DNA of 64,000 bases from an uncultured Alphaproteobacteria bacterium (lineage in GTDB: Bacteria; Pseudomonadota; Alphaproteobacteria; HIMB59; GCA-002718135). The DNA is taken from positions 309,504 to 373,503 of the forward strand of contig CACKRG010000001.1 of assembly GCA_902602515.1 (NCBI GenBank), read 5' to 3'. The position numbers and the translations under genes were made by a program. The notes below the pieces were generated by a model. The model was not told where the DNA came from, searched no databases, and saw nothing but the letters and a program-made list of their open reading frames with translations. Positions 9,159 to 18,114 of this stretch are shown piece by piece. How positions within the stretch are numbered: position 1 is the stretch's first letter; the number at the start of each line of letters is the position of its first letter.

Positions 9159-9847
9159 ATATTAGAATTTCAAAATATCTATCAAGTGCTGGGATTTGTT
9201 CACGAAGAGATGCAGAAAAATTAATAGGTGAAAAAAAAATTAAAATTAATAATAAAATATGTATTCATCCAAGTCATAAAGTAAATAACTTAGATGTTAT
9301 TAAGTTTAATAATAAAATTGTAAAAAAATCAAATAAAGTTGTGGTTTATAAGTTAAATAAACCAATTAAATATATTTGTAGTACAAAAGATAATTTAGGT
9401 AGAAAAAAAATTTTTGATTTATTGCCAAAAAATATAGGCAAATTAATAAGCGTTGGTAGATTAGATTATATGAGCGAAGGATTGATACTACTAACTAATA
9501 ATGGTGATTATTCTAGATATTTGGAACACCCATCTTCTAATATTGAGCGGACTTATAGAGTTTGTATAAATAACATTGTAAAAAATAACGATTTACAAAA
9601 AATAAATAAAGGTATTACAATTAAGGGAATTAGTTACAAAAAAGTTAATGTTGCCTTTGAAAAAAAATTAAAAAATTATAATTGGTTAATATTTAAACTT
9701 AAAGAAGGAAAAAATAGGGAAATTAGAAATATTTGTAATTATTTTTCATGGAATATAATTAAATTAATAAGAATTAGCTATGGTCCATATAAACTGGGCA
9801 AACTAAAAGAGGGACAGTTTCAAAAATTAAAAACAATTAAAAAATGA
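9155..9847 (+). CDS. rluB: 23S rRNA pseudouridine synthase, RluB/RsuA family
   Basis: A 230-residue protein with an N-terminal S4 RNA-binding domain (about residues 1-60, ISKYLSSAGICSRRDAEKLI) and the RsuA/RluB catalytic motif GRLDYMSEGLILLTNNGD, where Asp104 is the nucleophile. EGKNREIRNI in the C-terminal part is also typical. The closest functional class is RluB (pseudouridine 2605 of 23S rRNA); RsuA, RluE and RluF are close relatives. It overlaps both neighbours by 4 bases, and the tadA-rluB-rsmD grouping is familiar in alphaproteobacteria. Confidence 0.85.
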   Translation: MNIRISKYLSSAGICSRRDAEKLIGEKKIKINNKICIHPSHKVNNLDVIKFNNKIVKKSNKVVVYKLNKPIKYICSTKDNLGRKKIFDLLPKNIGKLISVGRLDYMSEGLILLTNNGDYSRYLEHPSSNIERTYRVCINNIVKNNDLQKINKGITIKGISYKKVNVAFEKKLKNYNWLIFKLKEGKNREIRNICNYFSWNIIKLIRISYGPYKLGKLKEGQFQKLKTIKK

Positions 9848-10404
9848 TAAAGATCACTGGTGGAAAATTTAAGCAAAAAAAATTAGATAGTATTAATGAT
9901 TTTGTAAGACCTACTTCTTCTCTAAAAAGAGAGGCTTTTTTTTCAATTATTGAAAGTTATGCACTTAAAAATTCAATTAATTTATACAAAAGTAAAGTTT
10001 TTTTAGATCTTTTTGCAGGTATTGGCACAATGGGTTTAGAATCTGTCTCTAGAGGCATGGATAAAGTAATTTTTTTTGAAAATAATATTGAAGTCCTTAA
10101 TGTTTTAAAAAAAAATTGTTTAGCTATTTGTGAAAATGACCAATTTAAAATTTATGAAGAAGATATTGTCAATTCTAAATTAGAAATAGAATTTGACAAT
10201 ATTTCAGTTGTTTATATTGATCCACCATATCAAAAATATAATTTAACAAAACTTTTAAAAAATTTAATAAATAAGATTAAAGATAATACTTTAATTGCGT
10301 TAGAGGCAGGTTTAAAAGATAAAATTGAAATACCCAAAAGTTTAAATCTTTTTCAGAAAAAAAAATATGGTAAAACAATTATCTATTTTTTAAAATTATC
10401 TTAA
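9844..10404 (+). CDS. rsmD: 16S rRNA m2G966 methyltransferase
   Basis: A 186-residue Rossmann-fold SAM methyltransferase. The N-terminus ITGGKFK followed by RPTSSLKREAFFSII is the RsmD signature (normally RPTxxRxREALF). The SAM loop DLFAGIGTMG lies at 55-64 and the catalytic DPPY at 126-129. It methylates N2 of G966 of 16S rRNA during 30S assembly. It begins inside the stop of the rluB-type gene (ATGATAA overlap) and its end overlaps the convergent pgi gene by 9 bases. Confidence 0.92.
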   Translation: MIKITGGKFKQKKLDSINDFVRPTSSLKREAFFSIIESYALKNSINLYKSKVFLDLFAGIGTMGLESVSRGMDKVIFFENNIEVLNVLKKNCLAICENDQFKIYEEDIVNSKLEIEFDNISVVYIDPPYQKYNLTKLLKNLINKIKDNTLIALEAGLKDKIEIPKSLNLFQKKKYGKTIIYFLKLS

Positions 10405-11595
10405 AAAAGTTTTTGTTAATTTTTTACCTTGTTCAACAGCTGGCTGGTTAAAAGGATTTACGCCTAAATAAATACAGGATGATACAGTTTCAACTATACT
10501 AAAAGCCAATAACTTTCCGATATTTTCTTCATCAATTTTAGGTAAAAAAATTTCTCTAAAACTAAATTTATTAATCTTGAATGTTTCAAGTGTAGCTTTC
10601 TGCTCTGCTTCCATTAAATCTCCCATTGTTTTATTTGTAAAATAGTCAATATCAGTGTCATTAAATATATCATTATTTATTTTCATTCCTTTTCCAGAAT
10701 GTGATGTAGTTAAAAAAGAAAAAAATTTATCTCTTGGGCCATCTAGATAAAGCTGTAATTGACTATGCTGATCTGTAGTACCAACTGAATGAATTGGGGT
10801 TATCCCTTTTTTATCTTTACCAATACTTTCTGCCCAAAGTTGCAAATACCACTTGCCAAAAAAATATGCATAATCAGAGTATGTCATTAAAATATTTGAA
10901 TTGAATTTGGTGTTTGATTTATTACATAAGTATTTTCCTAGACTAAGACTCAGATATTTATCAATATTGTCAGTTATAACAGAAACTCCTTTATATAACT
11001 GGGTAATATTTAATCCAGCGATAATAGCTGGTACTATTCCAACATTAGAAAAAACTGAATAGCGACCACCAATGTTAATATTGTGTTCTAATAATAAGCA
11101 ATTTTTTTCATTAGCAATTTTGTAGAGTGGTGAATCTTTAAATTCAGTAATAACTAAAATATTTTTTAAAAAAGCATCAAGATTATTTTTTTCTTCAGCT
11201 AGTTGATAAAGAGTTGAAAATTGTGCAAGAGTTTCAGGAGTAGTTCCAGATTTAGATATAATTAAGAAACCAGTTGAGTCAAAATCAGTTTTTAATAAAG
11301 ATTTTGAGAAAAAAATTGGGTCAATATTATCATAAAATTCTATTTTACATTTTTTTTCAAAAATTATGTCATTTAAAGCTCTAGCACCTAAATTGCTGCC
11401 GCCAGTTCCAAATACAATAATCTTTTTTTTATTTTTTCCAAATTCATTTGCTACATTAATTGTGTGATTTAATAAATTTTCATTATTAATAATATTCAAA
11501 GCTTCAAGGTTTAAAATTATTTCAATAATTTTATTATCTAAGTTTTTGGTGTTATCAATATAATTAAAATTTGAATTAAAATATTTTATTTTCAT
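10396..11595 (-). CDS. pgi: Glucose-6-phosphate isomerase, short form
   Basis: Interconverts glucose 6-phosphate and fructose 6-phosphate. GTGGSNLG (63-70) and SKSGTTPETLAQF (about 113-125) form the sugar-phosphate site of the SIS folds. GRYSVFSNVGIVPA, SVGTTDQHSQLQLY and the C-terminal AVEQGKK, which carries the active-site Lys, are all present. At 399 residues it is much shorter than enterobacterial Pgi (about 550), lacking parts of the N-terminal and C-terminal extensions while keeping all catalytic blocks; compact forms of this kind occur in other bacteria. It is the last gene of a minus-strand run ribF-ileS-lspA-lipoprotein-pgi. Confidence 0.9.
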   Translation of the reverse strand: MKIKYFNSNFNYIDNTKNLDNKIIEIILNLEALNIINNENLLNHTINVANEFGKNKKKIIVFGTGGSNLGARALNDIIFEKKCKIEFYDNIDPIFFSKSLLKTDFDSTGFLIISKSGTTPETLAQFSTLYQLAEEKNNLDAFLKNILVITEFKDSPLYKIANEKNCLLLEHNINIGGRYSVFSNVGIVPAIIAGLNITQLYKGVSVITDNIDKYLSLSLGKYLCNKSNTKFNSNILMTYSDYAYFFGKWYLQLWAESIGKDKKGITPIHSVGTTDQHSQLQLYLDGPRDKFFSFLTTSHSGKGMKINNDIFNDTDIDYFTNKTMGDLMEAEQKATLETFKINKFSFREIFLPKIDEENIGKLLAFSIVETVSSCIYLGVNPFNQPAVEQGKKLTKTFLR

Positions 11596-11599
11596 TTAA

Positions 11600-12097
11600 T
11601 TAAAAAAAGAAAAATCTTTTTTTCTTTTTTTCTTTAGCTGTTTTTTCATTTTCTTTTTTATTTATATTAATTTCAGTCTCTTGAATTGCATTATCTATCT
11701 CTTCTTCATTATTAAATGTAGTTTCATCATTAATTGTTGATTTTTCATTTGCAAATTCTTCATTTATAGAATTTCTTATATTATCATTCACTTCATTTGC
11801 TTCAGTTTCTATTAAAATTTGATTGATCAACGATTGATTATTATTAGTTTTTGTTTCTATATCCTCTAAACCAAAAAGAATTTCTTTTGCAAGATCACTA
11901 TCAGCGTCAATTATATCTTTAGAATTCATTTGATCAGGAGGTAAAAGATTAAAATTTGGAGGAATAACAAGTGGTGGGTTTTCAATCACTGAATATTCAT
12001 CAATTTGCTTTCTATTTACTCCTGCGCTATCTCTTACAGCATTACATGATGATAGAATAATACTGCTGCTAATGATGATAAAAAATATTTTTTTCAT
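11600..12097 (-). CDS. DUF3035-type lipoprotein, possible BamF-like outer-membrane assembly subunit
   Basis: A 165-residue protein with a lipoprotein signal peptide (MKKIFFIIISSSIILSSC), lipobox LSSC and lipidated Cys18. The following RKQIDEYSVIENPPLVIPPNFNLLPP matches the DUF3035 signature RKxPDEFxVxxRxPLxxPPxFxLxPP. In Caulobacter a protein of this type, BamF, is a subunit of the BAM outer-membrane insertion complex; transferring that role is inference. The C-terminal half is acidic, low-complexity and ends in a Lys run plus Phe residues. It lies between lspA, whose enzyme would process its signal peptide, and pgi. Confidence 0.72.
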   Translation of the reverse strand: MKKIFFIIISSSIILSSCNAVRDSAGVNRKQIDEYSVIENPPLVIPPNFNLLPPDQMNSKDIIDADSDLAKEILFGLEDIETKTNNNQSLINQILIETEANEVNDNIRNSINEEFANEKSTINDETTFNNEEEIDNAIQETEININKKENEKTAKEKKKKRFFFF

Positions 12098-12547
12098 TTA
12101 TTTATCTTCAGATTTAATAAAGAAACTTATTAATAGCATGATAATTCCAATTGTAATATAAATATCTGCTAGATTAAAAGCGGGCCAATAAAAATTATTG
12201 TAATGAAGAGATATAAAGTCAACTACATATGAATTTAGTGCTCTATCTAAAATATTGCCAGCTGCTCCACTGATAATTAGTAAATATGCAATTTTTTCAA
12301 AATTTTTGTCGGATGTATAAAATAGGTAAAAAATTAAAAAAACTATAATTAATCCAATAATGACTAAAACCCAATAATTAAAAAAATTTGAAAATAAACC
12401 AAAGGATACTCCAAAATTTTGTACGTAAACTATATCAAAAAAAGCATTAATTTTAATTGATTGATTTAGTACCACATTGTTTTGAATAAATAATTTTGTA
12501 AGTAAGTCTAAAAATAACAAAAATATAAATACTACAGTTTTAATCAC
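12098..12547 (-). CDS. lspA: Lipoprotein signal peptidase (signal peptidase II)
   Basis: A 149-residue membrane protein with four hydrophobic segments. The aspartic protease motifs are intact: GNILDR, containing Asp101, and FNLADIYI, containing Asp128; NFGVSFG near residue 44 is the third family block. It cleaves signal peptides of diacylglyceryl-prolipoproteins at the inner membrane. It overlaps ileS upstream by 4 bases, the classic ribF-ileS-lspA order of proteobacteria, and directly abuts the DUF3035 lipoprotein gene. Confidence 0.95.
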   Translation of the reverse strand: MIKTVVFIFLLFLDLLTKLFIQNNVVLNQSIKINAFFDIVYVQNFGVSFGLFSNFFNYWVLVIIGLIIVFLIFYLFYTSDKNFEKIAYLLIISGAAGNILDRALNSYVVDFISLHYNNFYWPAFNLADIYITIGIIMLLISFFIKSEDK

Positions 12548-15321
12548 TTAAATATTACTGTATTACACCTTTCACAGATTTCATCTTTTACTAACTTTGC
12601 CTCATATTTCCAACATCTTTGACATTTTTCTCCATTAGCCTTTGATACTTTTACTTTAACGTCAGGAATATCATCAATGGAAAATCCATTTGATTCCTGA
12701 TCAATTATATACAAAGAAAATGATGAGGTAATTGTTATTTCATCAAAAATTACATCCTCTAGTTTTTTATAACTTTCTTCTGAAACAAAAATATCTATAT
12801 GAGCTTCCAGACTTGAACGTATTGTTTTTTCTTCTCTAATTTTTTCAATTGCTCCAGTTGCAACTTTTCTAATATTTTTAATTAAATTCCATTTTTCATT
12901 TAATCCATTATTTTCATATTCTTTTTTACATTGTAAAAAATCTTGTAAATGTATACTCTCTTTATTTCCTATAGCTTTCCATGCTTCTTCAGAAGTAAAT
13001 GATATAGATGGAGCAAACCATCTTACTAAGTGATTAAAAATTATGTTTAAAAGAGTTCTTGTAGATCTTCTTTTAATCGATTCTTTACTATCACAATATA
13101 TGGTGTCCTTTCTTATATCAAAATAAAAAGCTGAAAGATCATTAGTGCAAAAATTTAAAAGTGTTGTAAACATCAAGTGAAAATTAAATGTTGATATACA
13201 TTTTTGAACAACTTGATCAACTTCCCACAATCTGTGAAGAAGATATTTTTCTAATTCTGGAAAATTTTTATCTTCAATTTCTTCTAGGTCACTAAAATCA
13301 TTTAAATTTCCTATTAAAAAACGAAAAGTATTTCTTATTCTTCTATAAGACTCAGCCTGAGATTGTAAAATTGCATTATCAAGTTTTAGGTCATCGTAAT
13401 AATCAGAAGCAACTACCCATAATCTTAGAATATCTACTCCGTATTTTTTCAAAATTTCATCTGGAGAAATTACGTTACCAAGAGACTTGGACATTTTACG
13501 GCCTCTTCCATCTACAACGAAACCATGAGTTAAAACACTTTCATATGGTGCTTTACCTCTAGTACCAGAAGATTCTAAAAGAGAAGAATGAAACCATCCT
13601 CTATGTTGATCACTACCTTCTAAATACATCGATGCAGGCCATTTTAAATCTTCTCTTTGTTCTAGACAAAATGCATGTGTAGAGCCACTATCAAACCATA
13701 CCTCAACGACATCCTTTACTTGTTCAAAATCATTTATAGAATATTCATCACCTAGAAATCTTTGAGGATCTTCAGTAAACCAAGTATTACTTCCTTCTTT
13801 TTCATATATTTCAGCTATTCTGTTAATAATATTTTTATCTCTTAATGGTTGGCCGGTCTTTTTATTTACAAATAATGGTAATGGGACACCCCATACTCTT
13901 TGTCTGGATACGCACCAATCTGGTCTAGTTTCAATCATTGATCTAAGCCTTGTTAGACCTTGGGGAGGATAGAAAGTAGTTTCGTCTATTGATTTAAGAG
14001 CAATACTTCTTAAATTATTTTTTTCCATAGAAATAAACCACTGCGGTGTGTTTCTATAAATCAGAGGGGCTTTTGATCTCCAGGAGTGTGGATAGCTATG
14101 ACGAAGCGTGCCTTTAAATAATAATTTAGAAAATTCTTCTAATTTATCAGCAATCTTGTGATCTACCTTATAAACATGTTCACCTTCAAATCCAACTGCG
14201 TGGTGATTATACTTTCCATCATCTTTTACTGTCTGAATAATATCAACATTGTTTTCTATTCCTAAAATATAATCATCATCTCCGTGCCCTGGAGCTATAT
14301 GCACAACTCCTGTACCTTGTTCTAAATTAACAAAGTCTCCGTGGTATGGTCTAACAACAAAATTATAACCAAGTTTTTTAAATGGATGTTCACATTCACA
14401 AGAAGATAGAACATCTCCTTTAAATTTCTTTTTTAAACTAAATTTTTTTATACCAATTTCTTTTGTTACATTTTCTAATAGTTCTGATGCAAAAATTAGT
14501 TCATCACTTTTTTTGACTAAACTATTATCTTCTAATTCTTCAACAACAATTAGAGAATAATCTAATTCCTTCCCATAAGCTAAAGCTCTATTTCCAGGAA
14601 TAGTCCAAGGTGTGGTAGTCCAAATCACAATATTTGAACCAATTAAATCTTTATCTGCAGAATTTTTAATTAAAAATTTTACGTAAATAGTATTTGAAGT
14701 GTGATTTTCATACTCGACCTCGGCATCCGCCAGAGCTGTCTTTTCTACCACTGACCATAAAACTGGTTTTGCTCCTTTATATAAACTCTCATCAAGAAGG
14801 AACTTTCCAAGCTCTCTTACAATTTGTGCTTCTGCTTGATTAGACATTGTAAGATAGGGGTTTTCCCAATCCCCTTCAACACCAAGACGTCTAAATTCTT
14901 TCTTCTGTATATCAATCCATTTTTCAGCAAACTCCCTACACTCATTTCTAAATTGTACAGTAGGCACATCATCTTTATTTTTACCCTTTTTTCTATATTC
15001 TTCTTCTATTTTCCATTCAATTGGTAAACCATGACAATCCCATCCTGGAACGTATATGGAGTCTTTTCCAGCCATTTGTTGTGTACGCACAATAACATCT
15101 TTTAAAATTTTATTAAGAGCTGTTCCCATATGGATATGTCCATTTGCATAAGGTGGACCATCATGAAGAACAAATTTTTCTCTTCCTTTAGATCTTTCTC
15201 TTAACTTTTTAAAAATATTTTCTTTATCCCATTCCTCTATTATTCCAGGTTCTTTCGAAGGAAGATTAGCTCTCATTTCAAATGATGTTTTGGGAAGAAA
15301 AATTGTATCTTTATATTCCAT
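12544..15321 (-). CDS. ileS: Isoleucyl-tRNA synthetase
   Basis: A 925-residue class I aminoacyl-tRNA synthetase of normal bacterial length. The HIGH motif appears as HIHMG at 62-66 within PPYANGHIHMG, and the KMSKS motif as GRKMSKSLGN. GWDCHGLP and the CP1 editing domain (TTPWTIPGNRA, GTGVVHIAPGHGDDD) are present. The C-terminal zinc-binding module CQRCWKY...CERC is intact. It charges tRNA-Ile and edits valine. Its start overlaps the ribF stop (TAATG) and its end overlaps lspA by 4 bases, so the three are translationally coupled. Confidence 0.97.
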   Translation of the reverse strand: MEYKDTIFLPKTSFEMRANLPSKEPGIIEEWDKENIFKKLRERSKGREKFVLHDGPPYANGHIHMGTALNKILKDVIVRTQQMAGKDSIYVPGWDCHGLPIEWKIEEEYRKKGKNKDDVPTVQFRNECREFAEKWIDIQKKEFRRLGVEGDWENPYLTMSNQAEAQIVRELGKFLLDESLYKGAKPVLWSVVEKTALADAEVEYENHTSNTIYVKFLIKNSADKDLIGSNIVIWTTTPWTIPGNRALAYGKELDYSLIVVEELEDNSLVKKSDELIFASELLENVTKEIGIKKFSLKKKFKGDVLSSCECEHPFKKLGYNFVVRPYHGDFVNLEQGTGVVHIAPGHGDDDYILGIENNVDIIQTVKDDGKYNHHAVGFEGEHVYKVDHKIADKLEEFSKLLFKGTLRHSYPHSWRSKAPLIYRNTPQWFISMEKNNLRSIALKSIDETTFYPPQGLTRLRSMIETRPDWCVSRQRVWGVPLPLFVNKKTGQPLRDKNIINRIAEIYEKEGSNTWFTEDPQRFLGDEYSINDFEQVKDVVEVWFDSGSTHAFCLEQREDLKWPASMYLEGSDQHRGWFHSSLLESSGTRGKAPYESVLTHGFVVDGRGRKMSKSLGNVISPDEILKKYGVDILRLWVVASDYYDDLKLDNAILQSQAESYRRIRNTFRFLIGNLNDFSDLEEIEDKNFPELEKYLLHRLWEVDQVVQKCISTFNFHLMFTTLLNFCTNDLSAFYFDIRKDTIYCDSKESIKRRSTRTLLNIIFNHLVRWFAPSISFTSEEAWKAIGNKESIHLQDFLQCKKEYENNGLNEKWNLIKNIRKVATGAIEKIREEKTIRSSLEAHIDIFVSEESYKKLEDVIFDEITITSSFSLYIIDQESNGFSIDDIPDVKVKVSKANGEKCQRCWKYEAKLVKDEICERCNTVIFK

Positions 15322-16250
15322 TATAAATTGTGGTATTTTTTAGCTGTTTCAATATCTTTAATAATTTGCTTGGTTAATTTTTCAAAATTTTCAAATTTAC
15401 GTTCAGGTCTAATAAATGTAAGGAAACGAACAGTCAATTCATTACCATAAATTTCTTCATCAAAATTAAATATATATGTTTCTAGAAGCAATTTATTTCC
15501 ATCTACCGTTGGTCTTATACCAAAATTTGAGATACCATAATATTTTATATTATTATAAATTGCCTCAACACAATAGACACCTTTTTTAGGTAAAATATGG
15601 TTACCAGGAAACATATTAGCAGTAGGAAAATTTATTTCTCTTGCTTTTTTCTGTCCTTTAACAATTTTTCCAGTCATATGCCAATCTCTTCCAAGAGATT
15701 TTAAAACACTCTCCATTTTTCCTTGATTAATATCTTTTCTAATTAAAGAAGAGGAAAATTTTTCAAATTTATTTTCAATATTCACTGTATTTACTAAATT
15801 GACTTTATATTGAAATTCTTTTGAGTATAGATTAAGAACATCTATATTCCCTACTCTATCTTTTCCAAATTTAAAATCAGAACCAACAACTAAATTTTTA
15901 ATTTTAAGCTTATCTACTAAGATATTTTTTATAAATTCAAATGAAGAATATTCTGATAATTTATGATCAAATAAAAAATCAATATAAATATTTATATTGA
16001 AATCATGAAGAAATTTTAATTTATCTTCTTTTGTATAAATATTAAAAGATTTAATACTGTTGTCAAAAAATTTTCTTGGATGAGGATCAAAACTCATAAT
16101 TGCTGATTGTAAATTTTTTTCTTTAGAAACTTTTTTAAGGATACTAATTATTTTTTGATGACCCTTGTGGAAGCCATCAAAATTACCTATCGCTAAGCAA
16201 ATGTTATTTTCATTAAATGTCGTATCTGTATTTAATTTAAAAATTTTCAC
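15321..16250 (-). CDS. ribF: Bifunctional riboflavin kinase / FAD synthetase
   Basis: A 309-residue two-domain enzyme making FMN and FAD from riboflavin. The N-terminal adenylyltransferase domain carries GNFDGFHKGH at 22-31, the nucleotidyltransferase HxGH-type motif. The C-terminal riboflavin kinase domain starts near residue 185 (GRDWHMTGKIVKGQ, EINFPTANM) and continues through GVYCVEA and NFGIRPTVDG. The length is normal. It is the first gene of the ribF-ileS-lspA run. Confidence 0.95.
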   Translation of the reverse strand: MKIFKLNTDTTFNENNICLAIGNFDGFHKGHQKIISILKKVSKEKNLQSAIMSFDPHPRKFFDNSIKSFNIYTKEDKLKFLHDFNINIYIDFLFDHKLSEYSSFEFIKNILVDKLKIKNLVVGSDFKFGKDRVGNIDVLNLYSKEFQYKVNLVNTVNIENKFEKFSSSLIRKDINQGKMESVLKSLGRDWHMTGKIVKGQKKAREINFPTANMFPGNHILPKKGVYCVEAIYNNIKYYGISNFGIRPTVDGNKLLLETYIFNFDEEIYGNELTVRFLTFIRPERKFENFEKLTKQIIKDIETAKKYHNL

Positions 16251-16293
16251 TTTTATTTATTATCCTAAATACTAAGAACAAAACAGTTTGTAA

Positions 16294-17607
16294 CTATAAA
16301 TATTTATTAAGTATATTTTCTAAATATTCTTGTCTTCCAGAACGGGGTTCAGGCTCAATATCATCATTTAGTACTTTTTTATTAATATCATCTAGTCCTG
16401 TTTCTTCGTTATGTATAAATTTTCCTAGATCATTATTCCAATCTGAATATCGATCTTCAACAAATTTAGGAATAACATTATCATTAATCATTTTTTCAAC
16501 TGATATTAATGTTTTTGCACAAATGTCCATACCTCCAATATGTGCATAGAACAAATCTTCTGGATCAAGAGATTGTCTTCTAATTTTAGCATCAAAATTC
16601 ATACCACCTTGTCCTAAGCCTCCATTTTTAAAAATAAAATAAAATGCCATAATCAAATCAGCGCTATTATTAGGAAATTGATCAGTGTCCCATCCAACTA
16701 ACGTATCACCTCTATTTATATCTATACTTCCAAGCGAATTATTACAAACTGCATAAGCTATTTCATGTTCAAAATTATGACCAGACAAAGTTGCATGATT
16801 AACTTCTATGTTAAGTTTTATTTCATTTTCAAGTCCTGCCTTTCTTAGAAATGCTAAACATGATGCAGAATCAAAATCATATTGATGCTTAGTAGGCTCG
16901 TGAGGTTTAGGCTCTAATAATATCTGACCTTTAAATCCAATTTTATGTTTATAATTTACAACTAATTCTAAAAATCTTTTTAAATTATCAGTTTCTTTTT
17001 TCATATCTGTATTTAAAATTGTTTCATAACCCTCTCTACCGCCCCATAGAACATAATTTTGTCCACCAAGCCTCATCGTTGCATCTATACAATCTTTTAC
17101 TTGAGCCGCTTTATACGCAAATACTTCAGGATCAGGATTGGTGGAAGCACCACTCATATATCTCTTATGTGAAAAAGCATTTGCAGTTCCCCAAAGTAAT
17201 TTTACTCCTGATGATTCAATTTTTTTTTCCATTAAATCAACTATATGTAGAAAATTTTTTTGACTTTCTTTATAATTTATACCCTCTGGTGCTACATCTC
17301 TGTCATGAAAACAGAAAAATGGCGTTTTTATTTTTGAAAAAAAATCAAAAGCTGCTTCTAATTTTATCTCTGCCATTTTAAGTTGATCTCCTTGTTCCAT
17401 CCAAGGTCTTTCAAATGTTTTACCTCCAAATGGATCAAGTCCAGGCCAAGTAAAAGTATGCCAATAGCAAGTAGCGAATCTAAAATGTTCTTTCATTGTT
17501 TTTCCAAGAACAATTTTATTTTCATCATAAAATTTGAAAGCAAGTGGATTATCACTTTTCTCACCTTCAAATTCTATTGAACTAATATTTTTGAAATAAT
17601 CTGACAT
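16294..17607 (-). CDS. xylA: Xylose isomerase
   Basis: A 437-residue class II xylose isomerase converting D-xylose to D-xylulose. The catalytic FHDRDVAPEG has His101 and Asp104 at the same numbering as the E. coli enzyme. VLWGGREGYE, LLEPKPHEPTKHQYD (metal Glu and Lys), EVNHATLSGH and WDTDQFP are all intact. No xylulokinase adjoins it; the nearest FGGY kinase (25.9-27.4 kb) is glycerol-kinase-like. The FrcBCA-type transporter operon ending at 18.1 kb lies close by on the same strand, separated by the oppositely oriented glyoxalase gene, so a link to xylose uptake is possible but not shown. Confidence 0.95.
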   Translation of the reverse strand: MSDYFKNISSIEFEGEKSDNPLAFKFYDENKIVLGKTMKEHFRFATCYWHTFTWPGLDPFGGKTFERPWMEQGDQLKMAEIKLEAAFDFFSKIKTPFFCFHDRDVAPEGINYKESQKNFLHIVDLMEKKIESSGVKLLWGTANAFSHKRYMSGASTNPDPEVFAYKAAQVKDCIDATMRLGGQNYVLWGGREGYETILNTDMKKETDNLKRFLELVVNYKHKIGFKGQILLEPKPHEPTKHQYDFDSASCLAFLRKAGLENEIKLNIEVNHATLSGHNFEHEIAYAVCNNSLGSIDINRGDTLVGWDTDQFPNNSADLIMAFYFIFKNGGLGQGGMNFDAKIRRQSLDPEDLFYAHIGGMDICAKTLISVEKMINDNVIPKFVEDRYSDWNNDLGKFIHNEETGLDDINKKVLNDDIEPEPRSGRQEYLENILNKYL

Positions 17608-17678
17608 ATAATTTATTTTTTTTATTATAGTTATATTTTAATTGTAGTCTAATCTGAAATTAAATATAATAAATAAAT

Positions 17679-18104
17679 ATGAAATATTTACACACAATGG
17701 TTAGAATTGAAAATATTGATAAATCTTTAAATTTTTATTGTAATGTTCTTGGATTGAAAGAGATTAGAAGGAAAGAAAGTGAGAAAGGTAGATTCACATT
17801 AATTTTTTTAGCTGCTGAAAATAGTGATGAAAAAACTGGCCTGCTAGAATTAACTTATAATTGGGATCCAGAAAAATATACTGGAGGACGTAATTTTGGA
17901 CATTTAGCTTATAGTGTAAAAAATATATATGAGTTTTGTAATAAACTTATAAAATCTGGAATAACAATTAACAGACCGCCAAGAGATGGACGTATGGCTT
18001 TTATACGATCACCAGATAATATTTCCATTGAAATATTACAAGAGGGAGATGCTTTGCCAATTGAAGAGCCATGGAAATCAATGGAAAATACTGGTTCTTG
18101 GTAG
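17679..18104 (+). CDS. gloA: Lactoylglutathione lyase (glyoxalase I)
   Basis: A 141-residue single-domain vicinal oxygen chelate protein. The four metal ligands are in the expected places: His5, Glu57, His75 and Glu118. [29 protein letters not shown] and FGHLAYSV are typical of GloA, which converts the methylglyoxal-glutathione hemithioacetal to lactoylglutathione. Methylglyoxal is a by-product of triose and sugar catabolism, fitting the sugar-rich region. The gene is divergent from xylA across 71 bases and converges on the DUF1479 gene, with the stop codons of both inside one palindrome. Confidence 0.92.
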   Translation: MKYLHTMVRIENIDKSLNFYCNVLGLKEIRRKESEKGRFTLIFLAAENSDEKTGLLELTYNWDPEKYTGGRNFGHLAYSVKNIYEFCNKLIKSGITINRPPRDGRMAFIRSPDNISIEILQEGDALPIEEPWKSMENTGSW

Positions 18105-18114
18105 ACTACCAAGA
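18096..18114. terminator. 19-base perfect palindrome holding both convergent stop codons
   Basis: TCTTGGTAG, A, CTACCAAGA forms a perfect palindrome with 9-base arms. The gloA stop TAG (18102-18104) and the stop of the convergent DUF1479 gene (18108-18106) lie symmetrically inside it, so both proteins end in Ser-Trp. No U-tract follows on either strand. It could act as a bidirectional RNA hairpin or transcript end, but it is not a standard intrinsic terminator. Confidence 0.5.
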
